A DNA stretch of 64,000 nt from an uncultured Lachnospiraceae bacterium (GCA_947648875.1 CANSPM010000009.1:1-64000); one strand, 5' to 3'. Shown: positions 19,101 through 28,027, counted from the first letter of the stretch. Notes: a model not told the origin generated them from the letters alone. Program-made: numbers and translations.

Positions 19101-19839
19101 GTGGACGCCCACAGCCTGGCGGGAGTTGTTTGTGGGAAACCCCATCATGCATCAGTTTGCCATCGGCCTGATCTGGGGGGTCTACGTGGAGCACAGGCTG
19201 GAGCGGAGTTTCCGCTATATGGAAGACGGGTCTTTTAACACGGAGGATGAGGAGGAATATATCCTGCCCCAGTCCGCGTCGGAGCCTCCGGTTAAACAGG
19301 TGCGGATCGGCCTGGTACATCCTCTGGAGTTATCGGAGGAGAGCCTGGAGACGTGGAAACAGCAGATGGAGGACTATGAGATTACACAGCCCGTCGAACA
19401 GCTGGACCGGACAGTGTATCGTCTCACACCAAAGGAGCAGAAAGCCAGAAGTCTGGAGCGCTTCGGCGGTATGATTATCAACGATCTGTCTCTGGGGAGC
19501 AAGCTCACCGCCTTGGGATGGCATCGGGGTTCTGTGCAGGATGCGTTCTGTTTCTGCACATACTACCGGGAGGATGTCTCTCTGGGACTGGGAGCGGAAC
19601 TGCATTTCTCCGGCAGCGTTGTGGGGGGCGGCAGTATGGGTGGCGAGAATGTCACGGTGTATGATGTGCGCTTTTACAGAACAGGCACTGCCGAGAGAGG
19701 GGCCTATTGCTGTGATGAGGCAAAGGGGATTCCCCTGAGAGATATACCGTCGCGGTATTTCAGCGAGATCGTGTGGCAGCTGACCAAAGCCACGGCCTCC
19801 AGCAAGGAGCGCAGCCAGACCTGGAAACCCAGGGCATAG
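16132..19839 (+). CDS. DUF4132-type giant protein, copy 1 (YehI/MolR-like)
   Basis: A 1235-residue cytoplasmic protein. The N-terminal ~700 residues are helical, with HEAT-like segments such as KSAEREMGIRVLAGW. The C-terminal half begins at LHKGGKKRSLAWA (about 724-736) and carries the DUF4132-like signature: WRELFVGNPIMHQFAIGLIW, then IGLVHPLELS, FGGMIINDLSLG (about 1110-1122), VYDVRFYR and RYFSEIVWQLTKA near the end. The family includes E. coli YehI and MolR; its biochemical role is unknown. The ATG follows GGAGGGG. This is the first of three tandem paralogues, and it diverges from the other two where they share the 624-bp tract. It lies downstream of the AAA/VWA/SWIM genes on the same strand, so one complex or pathway is likely. 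Confidence 0.78.
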   Translation: MLHGENAQTDRVLNILEELHLRDGETEIVEEFLRGEAGEEILAGLSPRNTTTYFAGKYRLFQELFETYVQENLKEEASRLLRLLYAMGAYNCCDCFENPERFMDIVEKGTVAIDRGKAVAIAAQYIFLQVYRLNTNHRCQFLTTRLWERLVKFAERSPEIVLQAWKEFDQGQINGRILLMALYFYLRCDRDGRAAGEIPPQLPQQAEQGLKSAPSLPSEFQGSIGERALFSTYEETLTELLRMILKAEAAGKKEIRDIQEGILQGKWQDSLLQGIQKWAVNVSVFELITNCASINYMFSEKLRNVLRVCASLNPSRFLDALVRLDPREELGNMAGKMEELFCISDPDVMSWLLVVLDETPRFGIEPEKVKAMILPAQYRKNPQQYLLAYRKANSDLRNALAGTVRDEAPEVYRQVVMPQAASQKERIIFRLTEKEICARECRDYLKGLTELSALYAIRGKLVSTWYKESDARKALERYYEAYREEEFYARCMAYMALRHSGHFFNAGFIGKSREACEEVLEHTFRGMTLAGVGLAEQIQVVCRMVDEEYSEKRKEEITHRCIPVFRRYLVERPQETENALAGAEAYGRYFALLVYNSAAQDGGEATAQEDAWQAQILFYSQDSSKLVRQELEKMLAARPGWRSRIMELLSSKKSAEREMGIRVLAGWNTPLDREALQALYEKEKSAKLRALLDTVLNPDSTGAQGKGGSGSCPALNREDLVKNLHKGGKKRSLAWACETPFSPVHKRNKEAASEEYLQALLLCYSSMSRPGINKDAALLAEELEDRELAIYVCELFDKWMEAGAEAKKRWVLYASSIHGGGEIIKRLYHQIQEWPRNARGAIAAEAVQALALSPQPQALLLVDGIARKFKYGQVKNAAGQALEFAANQLGLTREQLEDKIVPSLGFDERRERHFDYGNRSFTVTITPALEVEIFDGNGKKLKNMPAPGSRDDEKKAAAAYAAFKEMKKQMKTTVSSQKQRLETALSTERLWTPTAWRELFVGNPIMHQFAIGLIWGVYVEHRLERSFRYMEDGSFNTEDEEEYILPQSASEPPVKQVRIGLVHPLELSEESLETWKQQMEDYEITQPVEQLDRTVYRLTPKEQKARSLERFGGMIINDLSLGSKLTALGWHRGSVQDAFCFCTYYREDVSLGLGAELHFSGSVVGGGSMGGENVTVYDVRFYRTGTAERGAYCCDEAKGIPLRDIPSRYFSEIVWQLTKATASSKERSQTWKPRA

Positions 19840-20013
19840 GTTGCGCGGTTCAGGCCCCCAAGAGAGATCATCTGTGCCGGGACAGTCAGGCGTTGAATGG
19901 GAACTGGCATTCAGGCGGGGCAACACAGAAAGGTTTTGCTGTATAGGCCCAGGTCTGTCTTAAGCGGATGAGACGTACAGGTAAAATATAATTTCAACAA
20001 GGAGGAACAGAAT

Positions 20014-23000
20014 ATGTTGCATGCGGATAATTCGCAGAATGAAAAAGCGGTGAGCGCCCTGGAGTGTCTGCGGCTCAGTGCCGAAGAACTGGAACTTGCG
20101 GAAAAGTATCTGAGGGGGGAAGTATCGGAGGAAGCCCTGGCAGGCATAAAATTTAGGGATCTAACCGGAATTTCGCAGAGTAAGAGCCAATATAGGCCTC
20201 TTCAGGACCTTTTTGATTTCTACTTTAAGAAAAACCGTTATGAGGAAGCGGAAAGACTTCTACGACTGCTGTATGCCGTCTGCGCCTATACCTGCTGTGT
20301 GTGTTTTGCGTATATGCACGGTTTCAAAAATGCTGTGGAGCAGGGAAGATTGCGGATAGACCGGGAGATGGCGCTGGCCATCTACGCGCAGGATGTCTAT
20401 TTGTTCTGTTCCCACAACAGTACGTACTATCCCCCCAGTTGTTTTGCCATCACCAGGCAGATGGAGGTACTGGCGGAGTTTGCGGGGCGGGACCCCGCCG
20501 TGGTGCGCAAGGCTGTGAAAGCCTTTGACAGACAGAGTAGGTGTGGAAATATTTTGCTGTACGCTCTGTATTTTTATCTGTGCTATAACGGAAAGGACGT
20601 GACCGGGGAGAATAGGGGGCAGATCCGGATTCTCCCCCAGGACCGGGAGTTGTTGGGAGAGTATGAGGATATTATGGTGGACCTTCTGAATGATATTTTT
20701 GCGCGGGGGGCATCTGAAAACCGGGAGATGGAAGAGATCCAGGAGAGTATCCGCCAGGGAAATTTACAGGACGGGCAGCTACAGGCGATCCGTAAGCGGG
20801 CCGTTGACAGCGTGTCATTTATGGCGGTGAGCAATTGTGCGTTTGTAAATTACATGCTTTCCCCACAACTCTACGATGTGTTACGGGTTTGCGGGGCAGT
20901 CTCACCAAGCAGGTTGTTGAACGCAATGGTACAGTTCGATCCCCGGGGAGAACTTGCACGCATCGGCGGGAAATTACAGGATATTTTCGGATTATCAGGG
21001 AAGAGCATTATGGTCTGGGCTCTGGCTGCCCTGTCCAGAGTACAGGAGGAGGGAGCGGAAAATAAAATCATACTGGAAAGCATACTTTCGCCTCTGCTTC
21101 ACAGGGAACCTGCCGTTGTTCTGGCCGGTTACAAAAAGGCCAACTGTACCGTGGGCAGTATGCTGGCGCAGATGGTCCGGGCGGAAAACCCGGAGATGTA
21201 CCGGCGGGAGATACTGGCGCAGGACAATGAGTGGAGAGAAAAGATCATTACCCTGATAAGCCACAGGTTAATCTGTGCCAGGGAAGTCAGAGAATATCTG
21301 GAGGGGGGCGCAGACCTGGCATCGCTCTCTCCGTTCAGAACACAGCTGGGAGGGGTTTATGGCGGAGGTGCAGAAAGGAAGGCCCTGGAAGAATATGACC
21401 AGATTTACCAGGATGAGGAATTTTACAATCGCTGTATGGGCTTAATGGCGCTGGGGGGAAGGGGAAATTTCTTTACCGCCACTCTCTTTGACGGCGAGGC
21501 TATCCTCCTGGATCGCCTGGAGCATAGCTTTCGGGGGATGGATTTAGCGGGCGCGGACCTGGATCAACAGCTACAGATATTATCCCTGATGGTGGACTGC
21601 ACCTATTCGGATACGAGAAAATACGACATCACCCATGGCTGTATCCCCATTTTTCAGAAATATCTGGTGGAGCGCACCCGGGAGATGGAAAATGCCTTTG
21701 CCAGGGCCGGGGCATACGGGCGGTATTTTGCCCTGTTGGTGTATGGCAGTGAGGCAAAGCCGAAGATGATGGAGGAACTGCGGGAGAACCGCAGGGAGGC
21801 GCTGGAGGAGTTTGCCAAGGGCAAGAATGCCTGGAAGACACAGATTCTGTCCTACAGTCAGGACAGTGCCAAGCTGGTCAGGCAGGAATTGGAGAAGATA
21901 CTGGCGGATCGCCCCGACTGGAGGGACGGGGTGACGCAGCTGCTTTCTTCTAAAAAGGCGGCGGAGCGGGAGATGGGTATTCTGGTGTTGGCCCGGTGGA
22001 ATACCTCCCAGGACAGAGAGGCGCTACAGGCTCTGCACGAGAAAGAAAAGAATGCCAAGATCCGCACACTGTTAGACACTGCGCTGGGGCGTGCTTCCGG
22101 GAGCGGGGAAGACTCTGAAAAGGGGGGTTCCACATTTACAAAGGAGGATCTGGTCAGGAATCTGCACAAAGGCGGAAAGAAGCGCGGTCTGGCCTGGGCT
22201 TATGAGGGACCTTTCAGCCCGGTACATACCGTGAAGGGGGAGCTGGCGGCGGAGGAGTACCTACAGGCGCTGCTGCTGTGCTACTGCTCCATGACCAAGC
22301 CCGGTATCAGCAAGGACGCCGCGCTGTTGGCGGAGGATTTAAATTCTCAGGAACTGGCCGTCTATGTGGGAGAACTTTTTGACAAATGGATGGAGGCGGG
22401 AGCGGAAGCCAAAAAGCGCTGGGTGTTATACGCGGCTTCCATTCACGGCGGCAGTGATATCATAAAGCGCCTCCATCACCAGATCCAGGAGTGGCCCCAG
22501 AATGCCAGAGGCGCCATCGCGTCGGACGCGGTGCAGGCTCTGGCCCTGAGTCCCCAGCCCCAGGCGCTGCTGATCGTGGATGGCATCGCCCGGAAATTCA
22601 AGTTCAAACAGGTAAAGACGGCGGCAGGCCAGGCTCTGGAGTTTGCCGCCAGCCAGCTGGGACTCACCCGGGAGCAGCTGGAGGACAGGATTGTGCCCAG
22701 TCTGGGATTTGACGAGCACATGGAACGGCGTTTCGACTATGGCAGCCGCAGTTTTACCGTGACCATCACGCCTGCTCTGGAGGTGGAGATCTTTGATGAG
22801 AACGGCAAGAAGCTGAAAAACATGCCTGCCCCGGGGGCCAAAGACGATGCGGAGAAGGCGGCTGCGTCCTACGCGGCGTTCAAGGAGATGAAAAAGCAGA
22901 TGAAGGCCACCGTCTCCAGTCAGAAACAGAGGCTGGAGATGGCCCTGTCCACAGAGCGGCTGTGGACGGCCCCCGCCTGGCGGGAGCTGTTTGTGCAAAA

Positions 23001-23736
23001 CCCCATTATGCATCAGTTTGCCATCGGCCTGATCTGGGGTGTGTACGTGGAGCACAGGCTGGTACAGAGTTTCCGCTATATGGAGGACGGGTCCTTTAAC
23101 ACGGAAGACGAGGAGGAATATATCCTGCCGGAGGCCCGGCCGGAGACAGCGTCGGATGCGCGGCCGGAGTCCTTGCCCAAACAGGTGCAGATCGGTCTGG
23201 TACATCCCCTGGAGTTGTCGGCGGAGAGTCTGGAGACCTGGAAACAGCAACTTCAGGACTACGAGATCACCCAGCCCATCGAGCAGCTTGACCGGGCGGT
23301 CTATCATCTCACCCAGGAGGAACAGGAAGCCAAAAGTCTGGAACGCTTTGGCGGTATGCTCATCAATGATCTGTCCCTGGGAGGCAAGCTGACCACCCTG
23401 GGGTGGTACAGAGGGTCCGTGCAGGATGCGGGCGGCTATTACACCTATTACAGGGAGGATGCCTCTCTGGGCCTGGGGGCGGAATTGCATTTCTCAGGCA
23501 GTTTTGTGGGCAGTGGCAGCATGGGCGGCGAGGAGGTTACAGTGTATGATGTGCGCTTCTACAAGGCGGGGACTATAGCGAGAGGGTCCTATTGTTATGA
23601 TGAGGTAGAGGGGGAGAAGCAGATTCCTCTGAAAGACATTCCTCCACGGTATTTCAGCGAGATCGTGTGGCAGCTGACCAAAGCCACTGCGTCCAGCCAG
23701 GAGCGGGATGAGGGGTGGAAAGCGGAGATGCGGTAA
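20014..23736 (+). CDS. DUF4132-type giant protein, copy 2
   Basis: A 1240-residue paralogue of the preceding protein. The amino terminus is alike (MLHADNSQNEKAVSALE against MLHGENAQTDRVLNILE), then an N-terminal half of only moderate similarity, and a C-terminal half closely matching copies 1 and 3 from LHKGGKKRGLAWAY (about 716) on. Residues about 783-990 are encoded by DNA identical to the equivalent part of copy 3. The variable linker before IGLVHPLELS is short and Pro/Glu/Ala-rich. The ATG follows AAGGAGGAA. A 174-bp gap separates it from copy 1, with a TATAAT at 19987-19992 but no good -35. No signal peptide or membrane helix. Confidence 0.78.
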   Translation: MLHADNSQNEKAVSALECLRLSAEELELAEKYLRGEVSEEALAGIKFRDLTGISQSKSQYRPLQDLFDFYFKKNRYEEAERLLRLLYAVCAYTCCVCFAYMHGFKNAVEQGRLRIDREMALAIYAQDVYLFCSHNSTYYPPSCFAITRQMEVLAEFAGRDPAVVRKAVKAFDRQSRCGNILLYALYFYLCYNGKDVTGENRGQIRILPQDRELLGEYEDIMVDLLNDIFARGASENREMEEIQESIRQGNLQDGQLQAIRKRAVDSVSFMAVSNCAFVNYMLSPQLYDVLRVCGAVSPSRLLNAMVQFDPRGELARIGGKLQDIFGLSGKSIMVWALAALSRVQEEGAENKIILESILSPLLHREPAVVLAGYKKANCTVGSMLAQMVRAENPEMYRREILAQDNEWREKIITLISHRLICAREVREYLEGGADLASLSPFRTQLGGVYGGGAERKALEEYDQIYQDEEFYNRCMGLMALGGRGNFFTATLFDGEAILLDRLEHSFRGMDLAGADLDQQLQILSLMVDCTYSDTRKYDITHGCIPIFQKYLVERTREMENAFARAGAYGRYFALLVYGSEAKPKMMEELRENRREALEEFAKGKNAWKTQILSYSQDSAKLVRQELEKILADRPDWRDGVTQLLSSKKAAEREMGILVLARWNTSQDREALQALHEKEKNAKIRTLLDTALGRASGSGEDSEKGGSTFTKEDLVRNLHKGGKKRGLAWAYEGPFSPVHTVKGELAAEEYLQALLLCYCSMTKPGISKDAALLAEDLNSQELAVYVGELFDKWMEAGAEAKKRWVLYAASIHGGSDIIKRLHHQIQEWPQNARGAIASDAVQALALSPQPQALLIVDGIARKFKFKQVKTAAGQALEFAASQLGLTREQLEDRIVPSLGFDEHMERRFDYGSRSFTVTITPALEVEIFDENGKKLKNMPAPGAKDDAEKAAASYAAFKEMKKQMKATVSSQKQRLEMALSTERLWTAPAWRELFVQNPIMHQFAIGLIWGVYVEHRLVQSFRYMEDGSFNTEDEEEYILPEARPETASDARPESLPKQVQIGLVHPLELSAESLETWKQQLQDYEITQPIEQLDRAVYHLTQEEQEAKSLERFGGMLINDLSLGGKLTTLGWYRGSVQDAGGYYTYYREDASLGLGAELHFSGSFVGSGSMGGEEVTVYDVRFYKAGTIARGSYCYDEVEGEKQIPLKDIPPRYFSEIVWQLTKATASSQERDEGWKAEMR
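22361..22984 (+). repeat. 624-bp tract identical to 26379-27002 (copy-2 side)
   Basis: Line-by-line comparison with 26379-27002 shows no mismatch over 624 bp. The bases just outside (22360 and 22985) differ, and similarity drops on both sides. Such an abrupt block of identity inside diverged paralogues points to recent gene conversion or a partial duplication. Confidence 0.93.
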
Positions 23737-23797
23737 TAACAGAGCGTGTTTGCAAGAAAAATGAGGAAATCCAAATACAAACCAGGAGGAAAAAAGT

Positions 23798-26700
23798 ATG
23801 TTGCGGGCAGAAAATTTGCAGAACGAAAAGATTATAAGTGCCCTGGAGGGGCTGGGGCTTGACGGCGGGGAACTCGCCGCCGCAGAGAAGTATCTGGGGG
23901 GCGAGGTCGACGAGGAGGCGCTGGCGGGGTTCACATTTCGGGATCTGACGCAGATGCCGTCTGAAAAAACGGAGGCGCTGGAAGCCTTGTTTTCATCGTT
24001 CTTTAATAAGAAACGATACGAGGAAGCGGCAAAACTTTTCAATCTGGTGTATGCGGTGGGGGGATCTACCTGTCATGCCTGTTTCCGCTATATTTATGAG
24101 TTCAACAATGTCATGCAAAAGGATCTGATGCAGGTGGACCGGGCCAGGGCGCTGGCGGTGTATATTCAGAATGTGGCCGACAACTACCGCCAAATGGGAA
24201 TGTACAATTTTAGAGCCGCCATGAACACTTTTGCGAAGTCTGACCCTCAGATTGTCTTACGGGCCTATCAGGAGTATAAGGGGAAGTATTCCAACGGAAA
24301 GATTATACTGCTGACATTATATTTCTATATGCGTTGCGGGAAGAACGAACTGGCTGCGGCAACGTGCAAAAGCGGAAAAACCGGGAAGTCTGCCTCCTCC
24401 GGGCAGCCGACGGAGGGAGTGCTGGGGGGTATCAAAAAACTCCTGGGCGGAAAGAATCAGTCCGGTAACGGGGAGGATATTGCCCGAGAAGATTCTCTTT
24501 ATGGGCTGAATCTGGGGGAAGAGATTTTAAACGACAGGGACAAGAGTTTATTGAGAGAATACGAGGAAATGGTGGTGGCGCCGCTGGGAATAGTATTTCA
24601 TCCTGATGCCTCCAAAGATCCTGTGATTGTAGAAATAAAAAGGCGGATTTTTCAGGGAGGCCTGAGTGGGAGCGCGCTGAACGGGAACGATACCGCCAAG
24701 GCTGCCTCCGCCAAGGTGACATTGTCCCAGGCCAAAACCTTCCAGGCCATGTCATCCCCCGAACTGCTTCGGGGCCTCCGTGGTCGGGCGGTCAATGAGA
24801 CTGTATTTCAGCTGCTGGGGGGCTGCGCCTATGTCAACTATATGCTCTCAGAGCGGTTGCGGTCTGTGGTCATGGTCTGCGCTGCCGTCTCCGCCGAACA
24901 GATGCTGGGGGAAATGGCTGACATGGACCTGCGGCAGGAACTGGAACAGATCGGCGGGAGACTGGAGGAGCTTTTCGGTTTTTCCGGCAGGGAGACCATT
25001 GCCTGGGCTGCGGATCAGGTGCAGAAGGGAGTGAATTATCGCGCGGCAGTCAATGAGGATTGCCTGAAAGCAATTCTGCGGGGGCAGTTTTTCAGGTACA
25101 GGGACGAGTTTCTGGAGGGGTATAACAGGGCGGAGTATCAGGCGGCGGCTGTCATGGCGGAAATTATTAAGGAGAGCGATCCCGAGCTGTACCGCCAGGA
25201 GGTGCTGGTCAACAGTCGGGATACCCAGCGGGACAAAGTAAAGGATCTTCTTTTACAGGGCGGAGGAAATATGCAAATGCCCCCGGAGTGTGGGGACTAC
25301 CTGGGGGGCAGGGCGGATTTAAGCGCGCTCTACGCTGTCAGAGATCAGCTTGCGGGTTCGTCGTATGGGATAAACTGGCAGTGCCGCAAAGCGCTGGAGC
25401 AATATTATGATACCTACGCCGACGAAGATTTCTATGGCCGTTGTATGGCTTTTATGGCATTGCGGGAGGCTTGTTATTTCTTCACTGTGTTCCAGGCGAA
25501 GGCATCTGAGAAAGAGGCGTTTCAATGTGAACTGGAACATATTTTCCTGGGCTTTAAGCACGAGGGGCTTAAGCTGGCGGATCAGCTTAAGGTGGTGAGT
25601 CTGCTGATTGACGGTACCTATGAGACGAATCGGAAGCAGGCCGTGACGGAGGGCTGCATTTCTATATTTCAACAGTATCTGGCGGAGGATACGAAGGGAA
25701 CGGCGGAAGTTTTTTCCCAGGCGGGGGCCGATGGGCGATGTTTTGCCTTACAGGTCTACGACAGGGAAGCCAATTTGCGTATTACAGAGGAGAACAGGAA
25801 AAACGCGGAGATCGCTCTGGATGAATTTGCCAAGGGTAAGGATGCCTGGCAGGAGCAGATTCTGTCTTACACACAGGACAGTTCCAAACAGGTAAGGCAG
25901 GAACTGGAGCGGATGCTGGCTGACCGTCCCGGCTGGAGAGAACAGGTCACAGCTCTGCTCTCCTCCAAGAAAGCGGCGGAGCGGGAGTTAGGCATCCGGG
26001 TGCTCACAGGTTGGAATACTCCCCAGGACAGGGAAAACTTGCGGAAACTATATGAGAAGGAGAAAAACGCCAAAGTTCGCGCCTTGCTGGAGTCTGCCCT
26101 GGGCTGCGCGCCCACAGGAGAGGAAGAGGGTAAGGGAGGCGCAGAGCCGGTTCTGACACGAGAGGATAAGGTCAAAGAATTGCACAAGGGGGGCAAAAAG
26201 CGAAGCCTAGCCTGGGCTTATGAGACTCCCTTTTGTCCGGTACACAAAAAGAACGGAGAGCCGGCCTCGGAGGAGTATCTACAGGCGCTGCTGCTGTGCT
26301 ATTCTTCCATGCCAAAGCCTGGTGTCAGCGCCGATGCCGCTCTGCTGGCGGCGGATCTGGAGCCCCGGGAACTGGCTCTCTATGTGGGAGAACTTTTTGA
26401 CAAATGGATGGAGGCGGGAGCGGAAGCCAAAAAGCGCTGGGTGTTATACGCGGCTTCCATTCACGGCGGCAGTGATATCATAAAGCGCCTCCATCACCAG
26501 ATCCAGGAGTGGCCCCAGAATGCCAGAGGCGCCATCGCGTCGGACGCGGTGCAGGCTCTGGCCCTGAGTCCCCAGCCCCAGGCGCTGCTGATCGTGGATG
26601 GCATCGCCCGGAAATTCAAGTTCAAACAGGTAAAGACGGCGGCAGGCCAGGCTCTGGAGTTTGCCGCCAGCCAGCTGGGACTCACCCGGGAGCAGCTGGA

Positions 26701-27886
26701 GGACAGGATTGTGCCCAGTCTGGGATTTGACGAGCACATGGAACGGCGTTTCGACTATGGCAGCCGCAGTTTTACCGTGACCATCACGCCTGCTCTGGAG
26801 GTGGAGATCTTTGATGAGAACGGCAAGAAGCTGAAAAACATGCCTGCCCCGGGGGCCAAAGACGATGCGGAGAAGGCGGCTGCGTCCTACGCGGCGTTCA
26901 AGGAGATGAAAAAGCAGATGAAGGCCACCGTCTCCAGTCAGAAACAGAGGCTGGAGATGGCCCTGTCCACAGAGCGGCTGTGGACGGCCCCCGCCTGGCG
27001 GGCATTGTTTGTGGAAAATCCCATTATGCACCAGTTTGCCATCGGCCTGATCTGGGGCGTCTATGAGGGACATAAGCTGGTGCAGAGCTTCCGCTATATG
27101 GAGGACGGGTCCTTTAACACGGAGGATGAGGAGGAGTATATCCTGCCGGAGCCGGGCTCAGAATCCGTTTCAGGGACAGCGCCGGAGCCTGTGTCCAAGT
27201 CCGTGCCTTCCCAGCCGGAAACTGTTGCAGGGGCATTGACAGAGCCTGTAGCAGAAACTGTTGCAGGGGCATTGACAGAGCCTGTAGAAGGGTCTGTGTC
27301 GGAGTGTGTAGCAGGAGGGTCTGTGGCAGGGCAGGTGCAGATTGGTCTGGTGCATCCTCTGGAATTGTCGGCGGAGAGTCTGGAGACCTGGAAACAGCAG
27401 CTGGAGGACTACGAGATCACCCAGCCTGTGGAGCAGCTAAACCGGGCGGTTTACTGCCTCACCCAGGAAGAGAGGGAGAGCAAAAGCCTGGAACGCTTCG
27501 GAGGCATGATCCTCAATGACCTGTCTCTGGGCGGCAAGCTGACGGCCATGGGATGGTACCGTGGTTCCGTGCAGGACGCAGGCTGTTTTGACACCTACTA
27601 CCGGGAGGATGTCTCCCTGGGCCTGGGGGCAGAGCTGCACTTCTCCGGCAGCTATGTGGGCAGTGGCAGCATGGGCGGCGAAGAGGTTACGATGTATGAT
27701 GTACGTTTTTACAAGGCGGGGACTATAGAGAGAGGGTCCTACTGCTACGATGAAGCAGAGGGAGAGAAGCAGTTGCCCCTTAAGGATATTCCTCCAAGGT
27801 ATTTCAGCGAAATCGTGTGGCAGCTGACCAAAGCCACCGCTTCCAGCAAGGAGAGAGACGAGGACTGGAAGGCGGAGAGGCGGTAA
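23798..27886 (+). CDS. DUF4132-type giant protein, copy 3 (longest)
   Basis: A 1362-residue paralogue with the same start pattern (MLRAENLQNEKIISALEG) and the C-terminal DUF4132-like half from LHKGGKKRSLAWAY (about 795). It is longer than copies 1 and 2 for three reasons: a Gly/Lys/Ser-rich insert around residues 190-230 (SGKTGKSASSG, GGIKKLLGGK), another near 290-325, and an expanded Pro/Glu/Val/Ala linker before IGLVHPLELS that contains a duplicated 36-bp unit. Residues about 861-1068 match copy 2 with no nucleotide change. A strong CAGGAGGA site precedes the ATG, 61 bp after copy 2. It is the last gene of the 19-kb run. Confidence 0.78.
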   Translation: MLRAENLQNEKIISALEGLGLDGGELAAAEKYLGGEVDEEALAGFTFRDLTQMPSEKTEALEALFSSFFNKKRYEEAAKLFNLVYAVGGSTCHACFRYIYEFNNVMQKDLMQVDRARALAVYIQNVADNYRQMGMYNFRAAMNTFAKSDPQIVLRAYQEYKGKYSNGKIILLTLYFYMRCGKNELAAATCKSGKTGKSASSGQPTEGVLGGIKKLLGGKNQSGNGEDIAREDSLYGLNLGEEILNDRDKSLLREYEEMVVAPLGIVFHPDASKDPVIVEIKRRIFQGGLSGSALNGNDTAKAASAKVTLSQAKTFQAMSSPELLRGLRGRAVNETVFQLLGGCAYVNYMLSERLRSVVMVCAAVSAEQMLGEMADMDLRQELEQIGGRLEELFGFSGRETIAWAADQVQKGVNYRAAVNEDCLKAILRGQFFRYRDEFLEGYNRAEYQAAAVMAEIIKESDPELYRQEVLVNSRDTQRDKVKDLLLQGGGNMQMPPECGDYLGGRADLSALYAVRDQLAGSSYGINWQCRKALEQYYDTYADEDFYGRCMAFMALREACYFFTVFQAKASEKEAFQCELEHIFLGFKHEGLKLADQLKVVSLLIDGTYETNRKQAVTEGCISIFQQYLAEDTKGTAEVFSQAGADGRCFALQVYDREANLRITEENRKNAEIALDEFAKGKDAWQEQILSYTQDSSKQVRQELERMLADRPGWREQVTALLSSKKAAERELGIRVLTGWNTPQDRENLRKLYEKEKNAKVRALLESALGCAPTGEEEGKGGAEPVLTREDKVKELHKGGKKRSLAWAYETPFCPVHKKNGEPASEEYLQALLLCYSSMPKPGVSADAALLAADLEPRELALYVGELFDKWMEAGAEAKKRWVLYAASIHGGSDIIKRLHHQIQEWPQNARGAIASDAVQALALSPQPQALLIVDGIARKFKFKQVKTAAGQALEFAASQLGLTREQLEDRIVPSLGFDEHMERRFDYGSRSFTVTITPALEVEIFDENGKKLKNMPAPGAKDDAEKAAASYAAFKEMKKQMKATVSSQKQRLEMALSTERLWTAPAWRALFVENPIMHQFAIGLIWGVYEGHKLVQSFRYMEDGSFNTEDEEEYILPEPGSESVSGTAPEPVSKSVPSQPETVAGALTEPVAETVAGALTEPVEGSVSECVAGGSVAGQVQIGLVHPLELSAESLETWKQQLEDYEITQPVEQLNRAVYCLTQEERESKSLERFGGMILNDLSLGGKLTAMGWYRGSVQDAGCFDTYYREDVSLGLGAELHFSGSYVGSGSMGGEEVTMYDVRFYKAGTIERGSYCYDEAEGEKQLPLKDIPPRYFSEIVWQLTKATASSKERDEDWKAERR
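26379..27002 (+). repeat. 624-bp tract identical to 22361-22984 (copy-3 side)
   Basis: Partner of the tract in copy 2, at a constant offset of 4018 bp. It ends at GGCGGG, after which copy 3 reads CATTG and copy 2 AGCTG. Confidence 0.93.
27218..27287 (+). repeat. Tandem 36-bp duplication in the copy-3 linker
   Basis: GAAACTGTTGCAGGGG begins at 27218 and again at 27254, and the two units are identical over 34 bp. They encode ETVAGALTEPVA twice, in the interdomain linker that also varies between the three paralogues. Confidence 0.9.
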
Positions 27887-27983
27887 AGCAGGAAAAGGCA
27901 ACATTCTTGTAAATGCTAAAACCGCAGCTCTTTGGTAAAAGTTGCAAAATGAAGAGGGCGTTGCAAAATCATCAAATTAGATG

Positions 27984-28010
27984 ACAGAGCGATGCCCTCG
28001 CTGTATTTTA
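27984..28010 (+). terminator. Possible terminator after the DUF4132 operon
   Basis: ACAG(AG)CGA pairs with TCGCTGT around TGCCC, with one two-base bulge, and is followed by ATTTTA. The T-run is short, so termination is only plausible. It lies between two convergent genes. Confidence 0.4.
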
Positions 28011-28027
28011 GAAAGGAACTTAATAAA

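Noticed and set aside
27900-28027. Further copy of the palindromic repeat family (GTTGCAAAA motifs)
   Set aside because: Only short GTTGCAAAA-like words match; the arms and core of copies A and B are absent.
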